From positions 186,001 to 250,000 of the forward strand of contig NZ_JACHJK010000013.1 of assembly GCF_014203595.1 (NCBI RefSeq): a DNA stretch of 64,000 nucleotides, in the 5' to 3' direction. The DNA comes from Streptomyces echinatus. Lineage in GTDB: Bacteria; Actinomycetota; Actinomycetes; Streptomycetales; Streptomycetaceae. Under the pieces are notes generated by a model. That model was not told where the DNA came from, made no database searches, and saw nothing but the letters and a program-made list of their open reading frames with translations. A program made the position numbers and the translations under genes. Shown here in pieces: positions 17,525 to 25,831 of the stretch. Within the stretch, counting starts at the first letter, position 1, and each line of letters starts with the position of its first letter.

Positions 17525-17664
17525 GGGTTTCCCGTCCACACGGTCGCCACCAGGAACGACCCGCGGTGCACGCGCCCACGGCCGGAATCGGCCCGGAGTT
17601 CACGCGGCCACGGCCGGGAGCGGACCGTGGTTCGCGCGGGCTCGGCCGACGACGGCCGCCCGTG

Positions 17665-18390
17665 TCACGCGGGCTGATTCTCGGTCAGCCCCCGCAGGGG
17701 CCACACGCCGTCCACCACCGCCTCGGCATCCCCCTTGCGCCTCAGGAACGCCTGGAAGTCCGCCGCCCACTCGGCGTACCACCGGATCTGCCGCTGATGA
17801 AGCTCCGCCGGACCCAGGGACGCGATCTTGGGGTGGCGCTCGGCTATCGCGGACGCGAGCCGCGCGGCGGCGAGGGCGTCGGCGGTGGCGTTGTGGGCCG
17901 CGTCGAGGACTATGCCGTACTCGGCGCAGACCGCCTCCAGGTTCCGCTTGCCGCGGCGGTAGCGGTCCACCCGGCGGTCGATGGTGTACGGGTCGATGAC
18001 CGGGGCCGGGTGGGCGCCGCCCAGCCGGTCGGAGAGGGACGGCAGGCCGTACCGGCGCAGTTCCGCGGAGAGCAGGGTGAGGTCGAAGGCCGCGTTGTAG
18101 GCGACGACCGGGACACCCGCCGTCCAGTAGGACGCCAGGACGCCGGCGATGGCGTCGGCCACCTGGTCGGCCGGGCGGCCCTCGGCCGCCGCGCGTTCGT
18201 TGCTGATGCCGTGGACCGCGACCGCGCCGGCCGGGATCTCCACGCCCGGATCGGCCAGCCACTCCCGGCGCCCCATGGGCTCACCGGCCCTGACCTCGAT
18301 CACGGCACCCGTGACGATGCGCGCCTCCCGCGGATCGGTCCCGGTCGTCTCCAGGTCGAAGCCGATCAGCAGCTCCCGGTGCCAGCCCAT
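17665..18390 (-). CDS. DEDDh 3'-5' exonuclease (DnaQ-like)
   Basis: Exonuclease of the DNA polymerase III epsilon fold, 241 aa. Exo I is FDLETTGTD (Asp12, Glu14), Exo II is YNAAFDLTLL, and Exo III is HNATADALAAARL with the His and Asp of the DEDDh class. The ATG at 18390 follows a G-rich ribosome-binding site, and the upstream in-frame start would add a non-conserved tail. There is no polymerase or GIY-YIG domain, so this is a stand-alone exonuclease, probably for DNA repair or RNA/oligonucleotide turnover. Confidence 0.88.
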   Translation of the reverse strand: MGWHRELLIGFDLETTGTDPREARIVTGAVIEVRAGEPMGRREWLADPGVEIPAGAVAVHGISNERAAAEGRPADQVADAIAGVLASYWTAGVPVVAYNAAFDLTLLSAELRRYGLPSLSDRLGGAHPAPVIDPYTIDRRVDRYRRGKRNLEAVCAEYGIVLDAAHNATADALAAARLASAIAERHPKIASLGPAELHQRQIRWYAEWAADFQAFLRRKGDAEAVVDGVWPLRGLTENQPA

Positions 18391-18492
18391 GGGCGGCCCC
18401 CCTTCTTGGTGGTGCTTTCCCCCAGTGGCCTCCACCATCGCACGCGGCACTGACAATCCGACGAGGGCATTCCGCTTCCCGGTGCCGACCGT

Positions 18493-19731
18493 TCAGGACA
18501 CCGGGCGCGAATCCACCCAGGCCAGCTCGAATTCCTCACGGTATGTCGGGAAGAGCCCGGCTTCCCCCACATCGTCCGACTTGACCAGGCGGCTGCCGTT
18601 GCGCAGCACCAGGACCGGCGACTCCATCCCCCGCGCCCCGCGCAGATAGGACTGCACGACGGCGATCCCGTCGGAGCCGTCGCCGTCCACCAGATAGGCG
18701 GTGAAGCGGGGCGTCTCGTCGTACACCTGGATCTCAAAGGCGCCCGGGTCGCGCAGCCGGGACCGCACCCGGCGCATGTGCAGGATGTTCATCTCGACCG
18801 AACGGCTCAGTTCGCCCCGTTTCATCCCGAGTTCGCGCTCGCGGCGCTTCACCGAGCTGGAGGCCGGGTTGAGGAAGAGCAGCCGGACCCGGCAGCCGGA
18901 CTCGGCGAGCCGGACCAGACGGCGGCCGGAGAAGTTCTGCACCAGCAGGTTGAGTCCGATGCCGATGGCGTCGAGGCGGCGGGCGCCGCCGAAGATGTCC
19001 TCGGCCGGGAACTGGCGCATGAGACGCACCCGGTCGGCGTGGACGGCGACGACGTCGGCGTACCGGTCGCCGACCAGGTCCTCGACCGCGTCGACGGGCA
19101 GTCGGCGCGCCGAGGGCACGTCACCGCCGGCGCCGAGCATCTCCAGCAGCCTGGCGGAGGCCCGCTCGGCCTGGCCGAGCACCGCCTGCGACAGGGCCCG
19201 GTTGCGGGAGACGACGTTGCGGGTCACCTCCAGCTCGTCCAGGGCGAGTTCGAGGTCCCGGCGCTCGTCGAAGTACGGTTCGAAGCAGGGCCAGTGCTGC
19301 ACCACCAGCTCGCGCAGCTGGGGCAGGGTGAGGAAGCTGAGCACGTTGTCGTCGGCCGGGTCGAGCAAGTAGCCCTTGCGGCGGCTGACTTCGCGGACGG
19401 CGACCGCGCGCTGCACCCACTCCTGCCCGGCCGGGCCGGCCGCGGCCACCACCCACTCGTCGCCGTGCACGGGTTCGTAGATGGGCCGCAGCACGGCGGC
19501 CACGACCGCGCGCAGCCGCTGTTCGACGAGATTCAGCCAGATATAGGCCCGGCCGGCCCGCTGGGCGCGGGTGTGCACCTCGCGCCAGGCGTCGGCGTCC
19601 CAGTCCAGCTCCGGACCGATGGAACCCGCGTCCATCGGCCGGGCCAGGGACACCGCGCCGGGCGGGACGTCTGTGGAGTTCCCCTCGTGACCGTCGTCAC
19701 CAGGAGGCAGCTCCAGCCCTCCCGAGCCCAC
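18493..19731 (-). CDS. SAV2148-type HEPN domain protein
   Basis: A conserved actinobacterial protein of 412 aa that I recognise as the SAV2148 family, annotated as containing a HEPN domain (often RNase-like or associated with nucleotide-binding partners). GTG 19731 is chosen because GGAAGG precedes it and because the family begins at SGGLELPPGD. The body is strongly charged, with DADAWREVHTRAQRAGRAYIWLN-like helices, CFEPYFDERRDLELALDELE, and a C-terminal half containing FSGRRLVRLAESGCRVRLLFLNP. There is no signal peptide or TM segment. The molecular role is unknown. Confidence 0.75.
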   Translation of the reverse strand: MGSGGLELPPGDDGHEGNSTDVPPGAVSLARPMDAGSIGPELDWDADAWREVHTRAQRAGRAYIWLNLVEQRLRAVVAAVLRPIYEPVHGDEWVVAAAGPAGQEWVQRAVAVREVSRRKGYLLDPADDNVLSFLTLPQLRELVVQHWPCFEPYFDERRDLELALDELEVTRNVVSRNRALSQAVLGQAERASARLLEMLGAGGDVPSARRLPVDAVEDLVGDRYADVVAVHADRVRLMRQFPAEDIFGGARRLDAIGIGLNLLVQNFSGRRLVRLAESGCRVRLLFLNPASSSVKRRERELGMKRGELSRSVEMNILHMRRVRSRLRDPGAFEIQVYDETPRFTAYLVDGDGSDGIAVVQSYLRGARGMESPVLVLRNGSRLVKSDDVGEAGLFPTYREEFELAWVDSRPVS

Positions 19732-19846
19732 CCGTGCACCGCCTTCCGCCCCCCGGGCCGTTCCCGTCTCAACGATCAAGGAAGGGTACTCCGCAAGCGG
19801 TCGGCGGTGCAGCCGGATGGACAGGTCGGTTTCCCGACCTCTCGGC

Positions 19847-21190
19847 TCAACTACGCCATTCCCAGTGCCCGTTCTGCCATGCAAGGTCCTTGGGAGTGAG
19901 CGGATTCATAGCGGTGACGTCCCGGGGGGCGATGGAGAAGCCCTGCCAGTGCACGGGCATGGGCTGCTGGTCCTCGTCCCGGGCGATGTGGTGGAAGCCC
20001 ACGTTCACCCAGACCACGGGGTGGGTGAGGGTCTGGCCGCCCACCCACTTGTCCACGGAGTTCGGGTGGCCGCCGGTGCAGGTCGGGTTGTAGCTGGCGA
20101 ACAGCTCGCACTTGTCGTACTCGGTCACGTACAGGTCGTGCTTGGTGAAGCTGCGGCCCGGGTACTTGGTGGTGGGCCCGGGGACCAGCTCGTACGAACG
20201 GGCGTGCCCGTCCTTGTTCTTGCCTGCCGCGCTGACCATCCGCCACCAGCGGTAGGTCTTGTAGTCGCCCGCGAACTCCTTGGCGACCTTGGTGCGGGTG
20301 GTCTTCGCGGTCGGGCCCTCCTGCCGTCCGGCGGGGGCGCTGACCGTCGAGTCGTACTGCTCGACCCTCCCCTTGGACGAGCCGTCGAGGCCGAAGTCGA
20401 GCCGCCAGAAGACGTTGTGGCTGTGGCTGGTGGCGTAGTCCCTGGCACCCTTGCCGATGGGCCAGCCGCGGCCGTCCTGGGCGTTGTAGTCGTCCCAGGA
20501 GAGGCTGCCGGTCGCGCCGATGTTCATGTTGACGGTGCCGTCGTCCTGGAAGCGCCACTCGGTGATGTACTCGTACCAGCCGACCTGGTTGACCGTGTAG
20601 ACCAGCAGGTCCTTGCCCTGCTGCTGGTACACCTTGTCCGACTGGAAGTCGTGCATGCGGTAGGCGTGGCCCCGCGAACGGGTGGTGGTGCACAGGCCCT
20701 TGACGTTCGGGTGGCTCGGGTCCCCGTCCGGGACCTTGACGGACTTGATGGTGCCGCCGGGGCACTCGGCGGGCTGCAGCTCCTGCAGTTCCTGGGCGAA
20801 GTTCTGGCCCGTCAGGTCGTAGTACTCGTGCTTGCCGTCGTCGTAGGGGACGTGGATCTGACCGAGCCTGGCGCTGTTCAGGACCTTGATCGGCTTGGTC
20901 TCGCCCTTGGGCTGGTAGGAGACGTTCTCCAGGACGAGGCCGGCCTTGCTGTCGTAGCGCCAGCACATCCGCCAGGTCGTGCCGGAGGTCAGCTTCTGCT
21001 CGATCTTGTACGCGGCGCTGCAGCCGGGGGCCGGCGCGGGGGCGGTCCGCGGTCCGGCCGCGGCCGGACCCGCGGCGGTGGTCACGCCGGCGGCCAGCGC
21101 GGCCAGGGAGAGTCCGACGACCGCGGTCTTGCGGGCGGCGCGGCCGACGGCTCGCGGCCGGGCGCCGCCGGGAAGGTTCTTTTCGGGCAT
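19847..21190 (-). CDS. Secreted copper amine oxidase, catalytic-domain-only protein
   Basis: A 447-aa secreted protein equivalent to the C-terminal catalytic domain of copper amine oxidases. A signal peptide covers about the first 45 residues. AGLVLENVSY and IHVPY match the start of the catalytic domain. Asp125 in YYDLTG sits where the catalytic base is expected. VGWYEY with Tyr206 aligns to the TPQ-forming VGNYDY, except that the Asn before the tyrosine is Trp. His256-Ser-His258 (HSHNVFWRLDF) matches the HxH copper pair, and GFHH (400/401) the third ligand. MPVHWQGFSIAPRDVTAMNP is the usual C-terminal signature. The N2/N3 domains are missing here but are encoded by the gene just upstream. 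AAGGAG precedes the ATG. Confidence 0.75.
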   Translation of the reverse strand: MPEKNLPGGARPRAVGRAARKTAVVGLSLAALAAGVTTAAGPAAAGPRTAPAPAPGCSAAYKIEQKLTSGTTWRMCWRYDSKAGLVLENVSYQPKGETKPIKVLNSARLGQIHVPYDDGKHEYYDLTGQNFAQELQELQPAECPGGTIKSVKVPDGDPSHPNVKGLCTTTRSRGHAYRMHDFQSDKVYQQQGKDLLVYTVNQVGWYEYITEWRFQDDGTVNMNIGATGSLSWDDYNAQDGRGWPIGKGARDYATSHSHNVFWRLDFGLDGSSKGRVEQYDSTVSAPAGRQEGPTAKTTRTKVAKEFAGDYKTYRWWRMVSAAGKNKDGHARSYELVPGPTTKYPGRSFTKHDLYVTEYDKCELFASYNPTCTGGHPNSVDKWVGGQTLTHPVVWVNVGFHHIARDEDQQPMPVHWQGFSIAPRDVTAMNPLTPKDLAWQNGHWEWRS

Positions 21191-21243
21191 GAAGAGATGA
21201 CTCCTTGCCGGAGGTACGGATGTGGAAGGCGGGCGGCGGCCGG

Positions 21244-22056
21244 TCAGCCGCGGTCGAGGGCGGCGGCCTTGCGGGTGCTGAGGTCGATCACCAGGTCCCT
21301 GGTGTCGATCCACGGTCCGCTGCGGACCTTGGAGAACAGCCGCACGCACCGGTGGACTCCGCAGTCGTCGAGCACCGCGGGCTGGGCGCCCGGAGCGGCC
21401 TGGTAGATCCCGCCGGTCAGCTCCAGCTGGTCCGGCGAGGTGAGTTCCTTGCCGGTGGCGTCCTTGTAGTCCGCCTTCAGGCCCGCGCCCAGCGGGGCGG
21501 CGATCAGGATCCGGGCCGCCTCGGCGTTCTCCGCGCGGCTCGGCGGCGGCTGGACGCCGCGCTGGGTGCCCGTCCGCTCGACCTTCCCCGTGCTCAGGTT
21601 GACGGTCTTGGTGACGAGTGTGTCGTTCCGGTAGTCGTAGAAGGTCACGTCGGCCCGGCGCGGCGCGTCCGGGTCGTCCGCCTCGGCGGCCTCGGGTTCG
21701 GCGAGGTCGACGCTCAGCCGCTGCGGTCCGCGGTCTCCCTCGACGTCCCGGCCCGTGACCGACAACTGCCCGGCCGCGGCGATCTTCTCGACCCGCAGCG
21801 CCTCGTCGCCGGTGAGCGGGTCGCGGCCCGTGCCCTGTTTCTCCTCGGCGGGTGCCTCCTCCACGACGCCGGGCGGTGCCGCGTCCTGTCCCGGTCCGGC
21901 CTGCCCCGCGGCCCGTGTTCCGCCGGCCGCCCCTCCGGTCTCGTCCGCGCCCGCCGTGCCCGGCAGCGTGACCGCGACCATGGCGGCCGTCGCCGCTGCC
22001 GCGATGGCCGCGCCGGTCAGCACTTTGCCCAGATGGCGGTGGACTGTGTCACGCAC
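21244..22056 (-). CDS. Secreted protein resembling copper amine oxidase N2-N3 domains
   Basis: A 270-aa exported protein with a signal peptide over about residues 1-37. After a Gly/Ala/Pro-rich linker, DPLTGDEALRVEKIAAAG and LSVDLAEPE resemble the N2 domain of copper amine oxidases, and VTFYDYRNDTLVTKTVNLS-GKVE followed by GVQPPP resembles N3. It stops 53 bases before the gene for the catalytic domain, in the same order as in a fused enzyme. I infer that the two secreted chains assemble into one oxidase. The alternative is an accessory or inhibitory protein derived from N2-N3. It would otherwise be labelled only as a Tat/Sec secreted hypothetical. Confidence 0.7.
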   Translation of the reverse strand: MRDTVHRHLGKVLTGAAIAAAATAAMVAVTLPGTAGADETGGAAGGTRAAGQAGPGQDAAPPGVVEEAPAEEKQGTGRDPLTGDEALRVEKIAAAGQLSVTGRDVEGDRGPQRLSVDLAEPEAAEADDPDAPRRADVTFYDYRNDTLVTKTVNLSTGKVERTGTQRGVQPPPSRAENAEAARILIAAPLGAGLKADYKDATGKELTSPDQLELTGGIYQAAPGAQPAVLDDCGVHRCVRLFSKVRSGPWIDTRDLVIDLSTRKAAALDRG

Positions 22057-22252
22057 ATCTTCCCCCTACTCCCCCTGCTCCCCGGGAGTACGTTCTGCCC
22101 CACTGGTTCGGCGCACGGCGGGTACCAGAACCGCCGTGCGCACCGGTCGGTGGGTAAGAGGCACGTAAGGCAGGGGAGGTTGCGTCACTTTCGGACAAGA
22201 CTCGGGGCCGACGCGGCCCCCGGCGCACGGCACACCTGGGAGAGTCGTATCC

Positions 22253-24355
22253 ATGCAGGTCTGGCCTGGAGAGGCGTATCCGCTCGGCGCCACCTATGAC
22301 GGCGCCGGCACCAACTTCGCGGTCTTCACGGAGGCCGCGGACCGAGTAGAGCTGTGTCTGCTGCACGACGACGGCTCGGAGACGGCGGTGGAACTGCGCG
22401 AGAGCGACGCGTTCGTGCGGCACGCGTACCTGCCGGGGGTGATGCCGGGACAGCGGTACGGGTTCCGGGTGCACGGCCCGTACGACCCCGGCCGCGGACT
22501 GCGCTGCAACTCGGCGAAGCTGCTGCTGGACCCGTACGCGAAGGCGGTCAGCGGGCAGGTCCGGTGGGGCGAGGAAGTGTACGGCTACCACTTCGGCGCG
22601 CCCGAGCGGCGCAACGACCTGGACTCGGCGCCGCACACCATGACCTCCGTGGTGATCAACCCGTACTTCGACTGGGGCGACGACCGTCCGCCGCGCACCG
22701 ACTACCACCACACGGTGATCTACGAGGCCCACGTCAAGGGCCTGACCATGTGTCACCCGGAGCTGCCCGAGGAGCTGCGCGGCACCTACGCGGGGCTCGC
22801 CCATCCGGCCGTCATCGAACACCTGACCAAGCTCGGGGTGACGGCGCTGGAGCTGATGCCCGTGCACCAGTTCGTCAACGACCACCGGCTGGTCGACATG
22901 GGCCTGAACAACTACTGGGGCTACAACACGATCGGCTTCTTCGCCCCGCACAACGCGTACGCCTCCTGGGGCGACCGCGGCCAGCAGGTGCTGGAGTTCA
23001 AGTCGGCGGTCCGGGCGCTGCACGAGGCCGGCATCGAGGTCATCCTGGACGTCGTCTACAACCACACGGCGGAGGGCAACCACCTCGGCCCGACGCTGTC
23101 CTTCAAGGGCATCGACAACCCGTCGTACTACCGGCTCACCGACGATCCGCGCTACTACATGGACACCACGGGCACCGGCAACTCGCTGCTCATGCGGTCC
23201 CCGCACGTGCTCCAGCTGATCATGGACTCGCTGCGGTACTGGGTCACCGAGATGCACGTCGACGGCTTCCGCTTCGACCTCGCGGCCACCCTGGCCCGGC
23301 AGTTCCACGAGGTGGACCGGCTGTCGTCGTTCTTCGACCTGGTGCAGCAGGACCCGGTGGTCTCCCAGGTGAAGCTGATCGCTGAGCCCTGGGACGTCGG
23401 CGAGGGCGGCTACCAGGTGGGCAACTTCCCGCCGCTGTGGACCGAGTGGAACGGCAAGTACCGCGACACGGTCCGGGACCTGTGGCGGGGCGAGCCGCGC
23501 GCGCTCGCGGAGTTCGCCTCCCGGCTGACCGGCTCCTCCGACCTCTACCAGGACGACGGCCGCCGGCCGCTCGCCTCCATCAACTTCGTCACCTGCCACG
23601 ACGGCTTCACGCTGCACGACCTCGTCGCGTACAACGACAAGCGCAACACGGCCAACGGGGAGGACAACCGGGACGGCGAGAGCCACAACCGGTCCTGGAA
23701 CTGCGGGGCGGAGGGCGAGAGCGACGACCCGGAGGTGCTGCGGCTGCGCGCCCGTCAGATGCGGAACTTCGTCGCCACGCTGATGCTGTCCCAGGGCGTG
23801 CCGATGATCAGTCACGGCGACGAGTTCGCGCGCACCCAGCGCGGCAACAACAACGCCTATTGCCAGGACAACGAACTGTCGTGGATCCGGTGGTCCGAAG
23901 GCGACAGTGAGCTGCTGGAGTTCACGCGCGCGATGGTGTGGCTGCGGCGCGACCACCCCGTCTTCCGCCGGCGCCGCTTCTTCCACGGCCGTCCGGTGGA
24001 GGGCACCCATGACGAGCTGTCCGACATCGCCTGGTTCACTCCGGAGGGTGGCGAGATGACCGACTGGAACTCCGCACAGGTCTCGGCGCTGACGGTGTTC
24101 CTGAACGGCAACGCCATCTCCGAGCCCGGTCCGCGCGGGGAGCGCATGTCCGACGACTCCTTCCTGCTGATGTTCAACGCCTCGCCCGAACCGCTGGACT
24201 TCGTGGTGCCGGTCGACCACGGCCGGCAGTGGCAGGTGGTCGTCGACACGGCCCGTGCGGAGGGGGTGCCGCCGGGGACGGGCGCGAAGGTCGACGCGGG
24301 CGACCGGCTCACCCTGCCGGACCGCAGCCTGACCGTGCTGCAGCGCCCGGCGTGA
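22253..24355 (+). CDS. glgX: Glycogen debranching enzyme GlgX
   Basis: Isoamylase-type GH13 enzyme, 700 aa, which cleaves alpha-1,6 branches of glycogen or limit dextrin. The CBM48 domain at the N-terminus begins PGEAYPLGATYDGAGTNFAVF. The catalytic barrel shows DVVYNHTAEG, the nucleophile Asp342 in GFRFDLA, the acid/base Glu378 in IAEPWDVG, and Asp450 in CHDGF. GlgX-specific DEFARTQRGNNNAYCQDNE and the C-terminal beta domain are present. With treY and treZ downstream it can convert glycogen to trehalose. Length and motifs are normal. Confidence 0.96.
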   Translation: MQVWPGEAYPLGATYDGAGTNFAVFTEAADRVELCLLHDDGSETAVELRESDAFVRHAYLPGVMPGQRYGFRVHGPYDPGRGLRCNSAKLLLDPYAKAVSGQVRWGEEVYGYHFGAPERRNDLDSAPHTMTSVVINPYFDWGDDRPPRTDYHHTVIYEAHVKGLTMCHPELPEELRGTYAGLAHPAVIEHLTKLGVTALELMPVHQFVNDHRLVDMGLNNYWGYNTIGFFAPHNAYASWGDRGQQVLEFKSAVRALHEAGIEVILDVVYNHTAEGNHLGPTLSFKGIDNPSYYRLTDDPRYYMDTTGTGNSLLMRSPHVLQLIMDSLRYWVTEMHVDGFRFDLAATLARQFHEVDRLSSFFDLVQQDPVVSQVKLIAEPWDVGEGGYQVGNFPPLWTEWNGKYRDTVRDLWRGEPRALAEFASRLTGSSDLYQDDGRRPLASINFVTCHDGFTLHDLVAYNDKRNTANGEDNRDGESHNRSWNCGAEGESDDPEVLRLRARQMRNFVATLMLSQGVPMISHGDEFARTQRGNNNAYCQDNELSWIRWSEGDSELLEFTRAMVWLRRDHPVFRRRRFFHGRPVEGTHDELSDIAWFTPEGGEMTDWNSAQVSALTVFLNGNAISEPGPRGERMSDDSFLLMFNASPEPLDFVVPVDHGRQWQVVVDTARAEGVPPGTGAKVDAGDRLTLPDRSLTVLQRPA

Positions 24356-24421
24356 CGCGGGGACGGCCGCCCCGCCGGGAGCACGCGCGGCCACGGCGGG
24401 GCCGGCCCCGGGGTCTGTCGT

Positions 24422-24481
24422 CCGGATAGGGCCTCTCGGCCTGATCGGGCCGGCCCGATCAGGCCGAGAGGCCCTATCCGG
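24422..24481. terminator. 60-bp perfect palindrome between convergent genes
   Basis: Arms of 30 bases (24422-24451 and 24452-24481) are exactly complementary, with no unpaired loop. It lies between glgX and the MFS gene and includes the TAG stop codon of the MFS gene (24474-24476). It is likely a bidirectional terminator, but the complete absence of a loop is unusual. Confidence 0.75.
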
Positions 24482-25751
24482 GCCGGCCGTCGGGCACGCG
24501 CGCGTGGTGGGCGCGTTCGAGGTGGTCCCGGTATGGCGTGGGGCGCACGGTCAGGGCGAGGGCGAAGGCGAGTCCGGCCACCGTGCTCGCCGCCGCGAAG
24601 GCCGCCACGGGGCCGTGGGACTCGGCGAGGCGTCCGCAGACGGCGACCGCCAGGGCCTGGCCGCCGACGACGGCGCTGGTGGCCGCCCCCATCGTCTCGG
24701 CCAGCCGGGACGGCGCGACCGCCCGCTCCAGCAGGCCGAACACGGTGATCAGGTGCGGGGCGTAGGCGCTGCCGAGGACAGTGACGACGGCGTACAGGCC
24801 GGTGAGACCGGTCGTGCCGAGCAGGGGCAGCGACAGCGCGAGGGCGGCTCCGGTCGCCAGCCGCCAGCGCGTGCGGGCGCCGACGCGGTCCGGTACGGCG
24901 GCCATGGCGAACCCCGCCACGGCGCTCATCACCCCCATCGCGGCATACACGAGCCCGGCCTGGTCCTCCTGCCCCAGCCGGGCGGTGAGCGCCGCGATGC
25001 CGGCCTGGCAGGCGCCGAACATCGCGCCCTGCAGCGCCGGCGCGGTGAGCAGGGCGGGCACGCACCGCGGCATGGGGGGCCGGGCCCGGGCCGGGCCGGG
25101 CTCTTCCCGCACGGGTGCGGCCAGGCGGGCCGTGGGGTGCAGGGCGAAGGCGCTGCCGCAGACCGCCACCAGCACCGCCGCGGCGCCCATGGCGTAGGCC
25201 GGATGGGCGAGTACCGCGGCCAGGCCGACGAGGGCCGGGCCGAGGACGAAGGACAGTTCGTCCAGGCTGCTCTCGAAGGAGAGCGCTACGCCGACCGTCT
25301 CCTCGGGGGCGCCCGCGCGGCGGGCGAGGGCGACCAGGCGGGTGCGCGCCAGCGCGCCGACGAGCGGCACGGTGGCCCCCGCGGCGGCGCCCAGGAAGGC
25401 CAGGGCGGGCGCCGGCAGCCCGGCGAGCGCGCCGGTGACGAGCGCGGCCACGGCGAGGGCGTTGGCGAGCGAGAAGGCGAGCACCACCGTCCGCTGGCCG
25501 TACCGGTCCGCGAGCCGCCCCACCAGCGGCCCGCACACCACCTGTCCGAGCGCGAGCGCGCCGCCGGTCAGACCGGCCGTGCCGAGGGAGCCGCTCGTGC
25601 GGGCGACGAGCAGCACGCTGCCGAACTCGATGGTGGCCGTCGGCAACCGCCCCAGGAACGACACGCACGGCAGCAGCGGCCCGGTCAGGCCGATCACCTG
25701 CCGGTAGGTGTCCCCCGTGCGCGGCCGGCCCGGCTTCCCCGTCGTCCCCAT
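24474..25751 (-). CDS. MFS transporter
   Basis: Major-facilitator permease of 425 aa with about twelve hydrophobic segments. The loop 2-3 motif reads GRLADRYGQRTVV, and the second half contains a similar DRVGARTRW element. A long loop rich in Pro, Arg and Glu separates the two six-helix bundles near residues 200-225. The start at ATG 25751 is 81 bases from treY, so the two genes share a divergent promoter region. The substrate is unknown. Drug or sugar efflux is possible, and its place in the glycogen/trehalose island suggests sugar but does not prove it. Confidence 0.82.
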   Translation of the reverse strand: MGTTGKPGRPRTGDTYRQVIGLTGPLLPCVSFLGRLPTATIEFGSVLLVARTSGSLGTAGLTGGALALGQVVCGPLVGRLADRYGQRTVVLAFSLANALAVAALVTGALAGLPAPALAFLGAAAGATVPLVGALARTRLVALARRAGAPEETVGVALSFESSLDELSFVLGPALVGLAAVLAHPAYAMGAAAVLVAVCGSAFALHPTARLAAPVREEPGPARARPPMPRCVPALLTAPALQGAMFGACQAGIAALTARLGQEDQAGLVYAAMGVMSAVAGFAMAAVPDRVGARTRWRLATGAALALSLPLLGTTGLTGLYAVVTVLGSAYAPHLITVFGLLERAVAPSRLAETMGAATSAVVGGQALAVAVCGRLAESHGPVAAFAAASTVAGLAFALALTVRPTPYRDHLERAHHARVPDGRPG

Positions 25752-25831
25752 CGCTCGAACGTAGACACGCGTGTGCGATCCGGGCAGGTGTGGATGACAC
25801 GAAAGACGGTGAGCGGGGTACGTAGGTTCCC

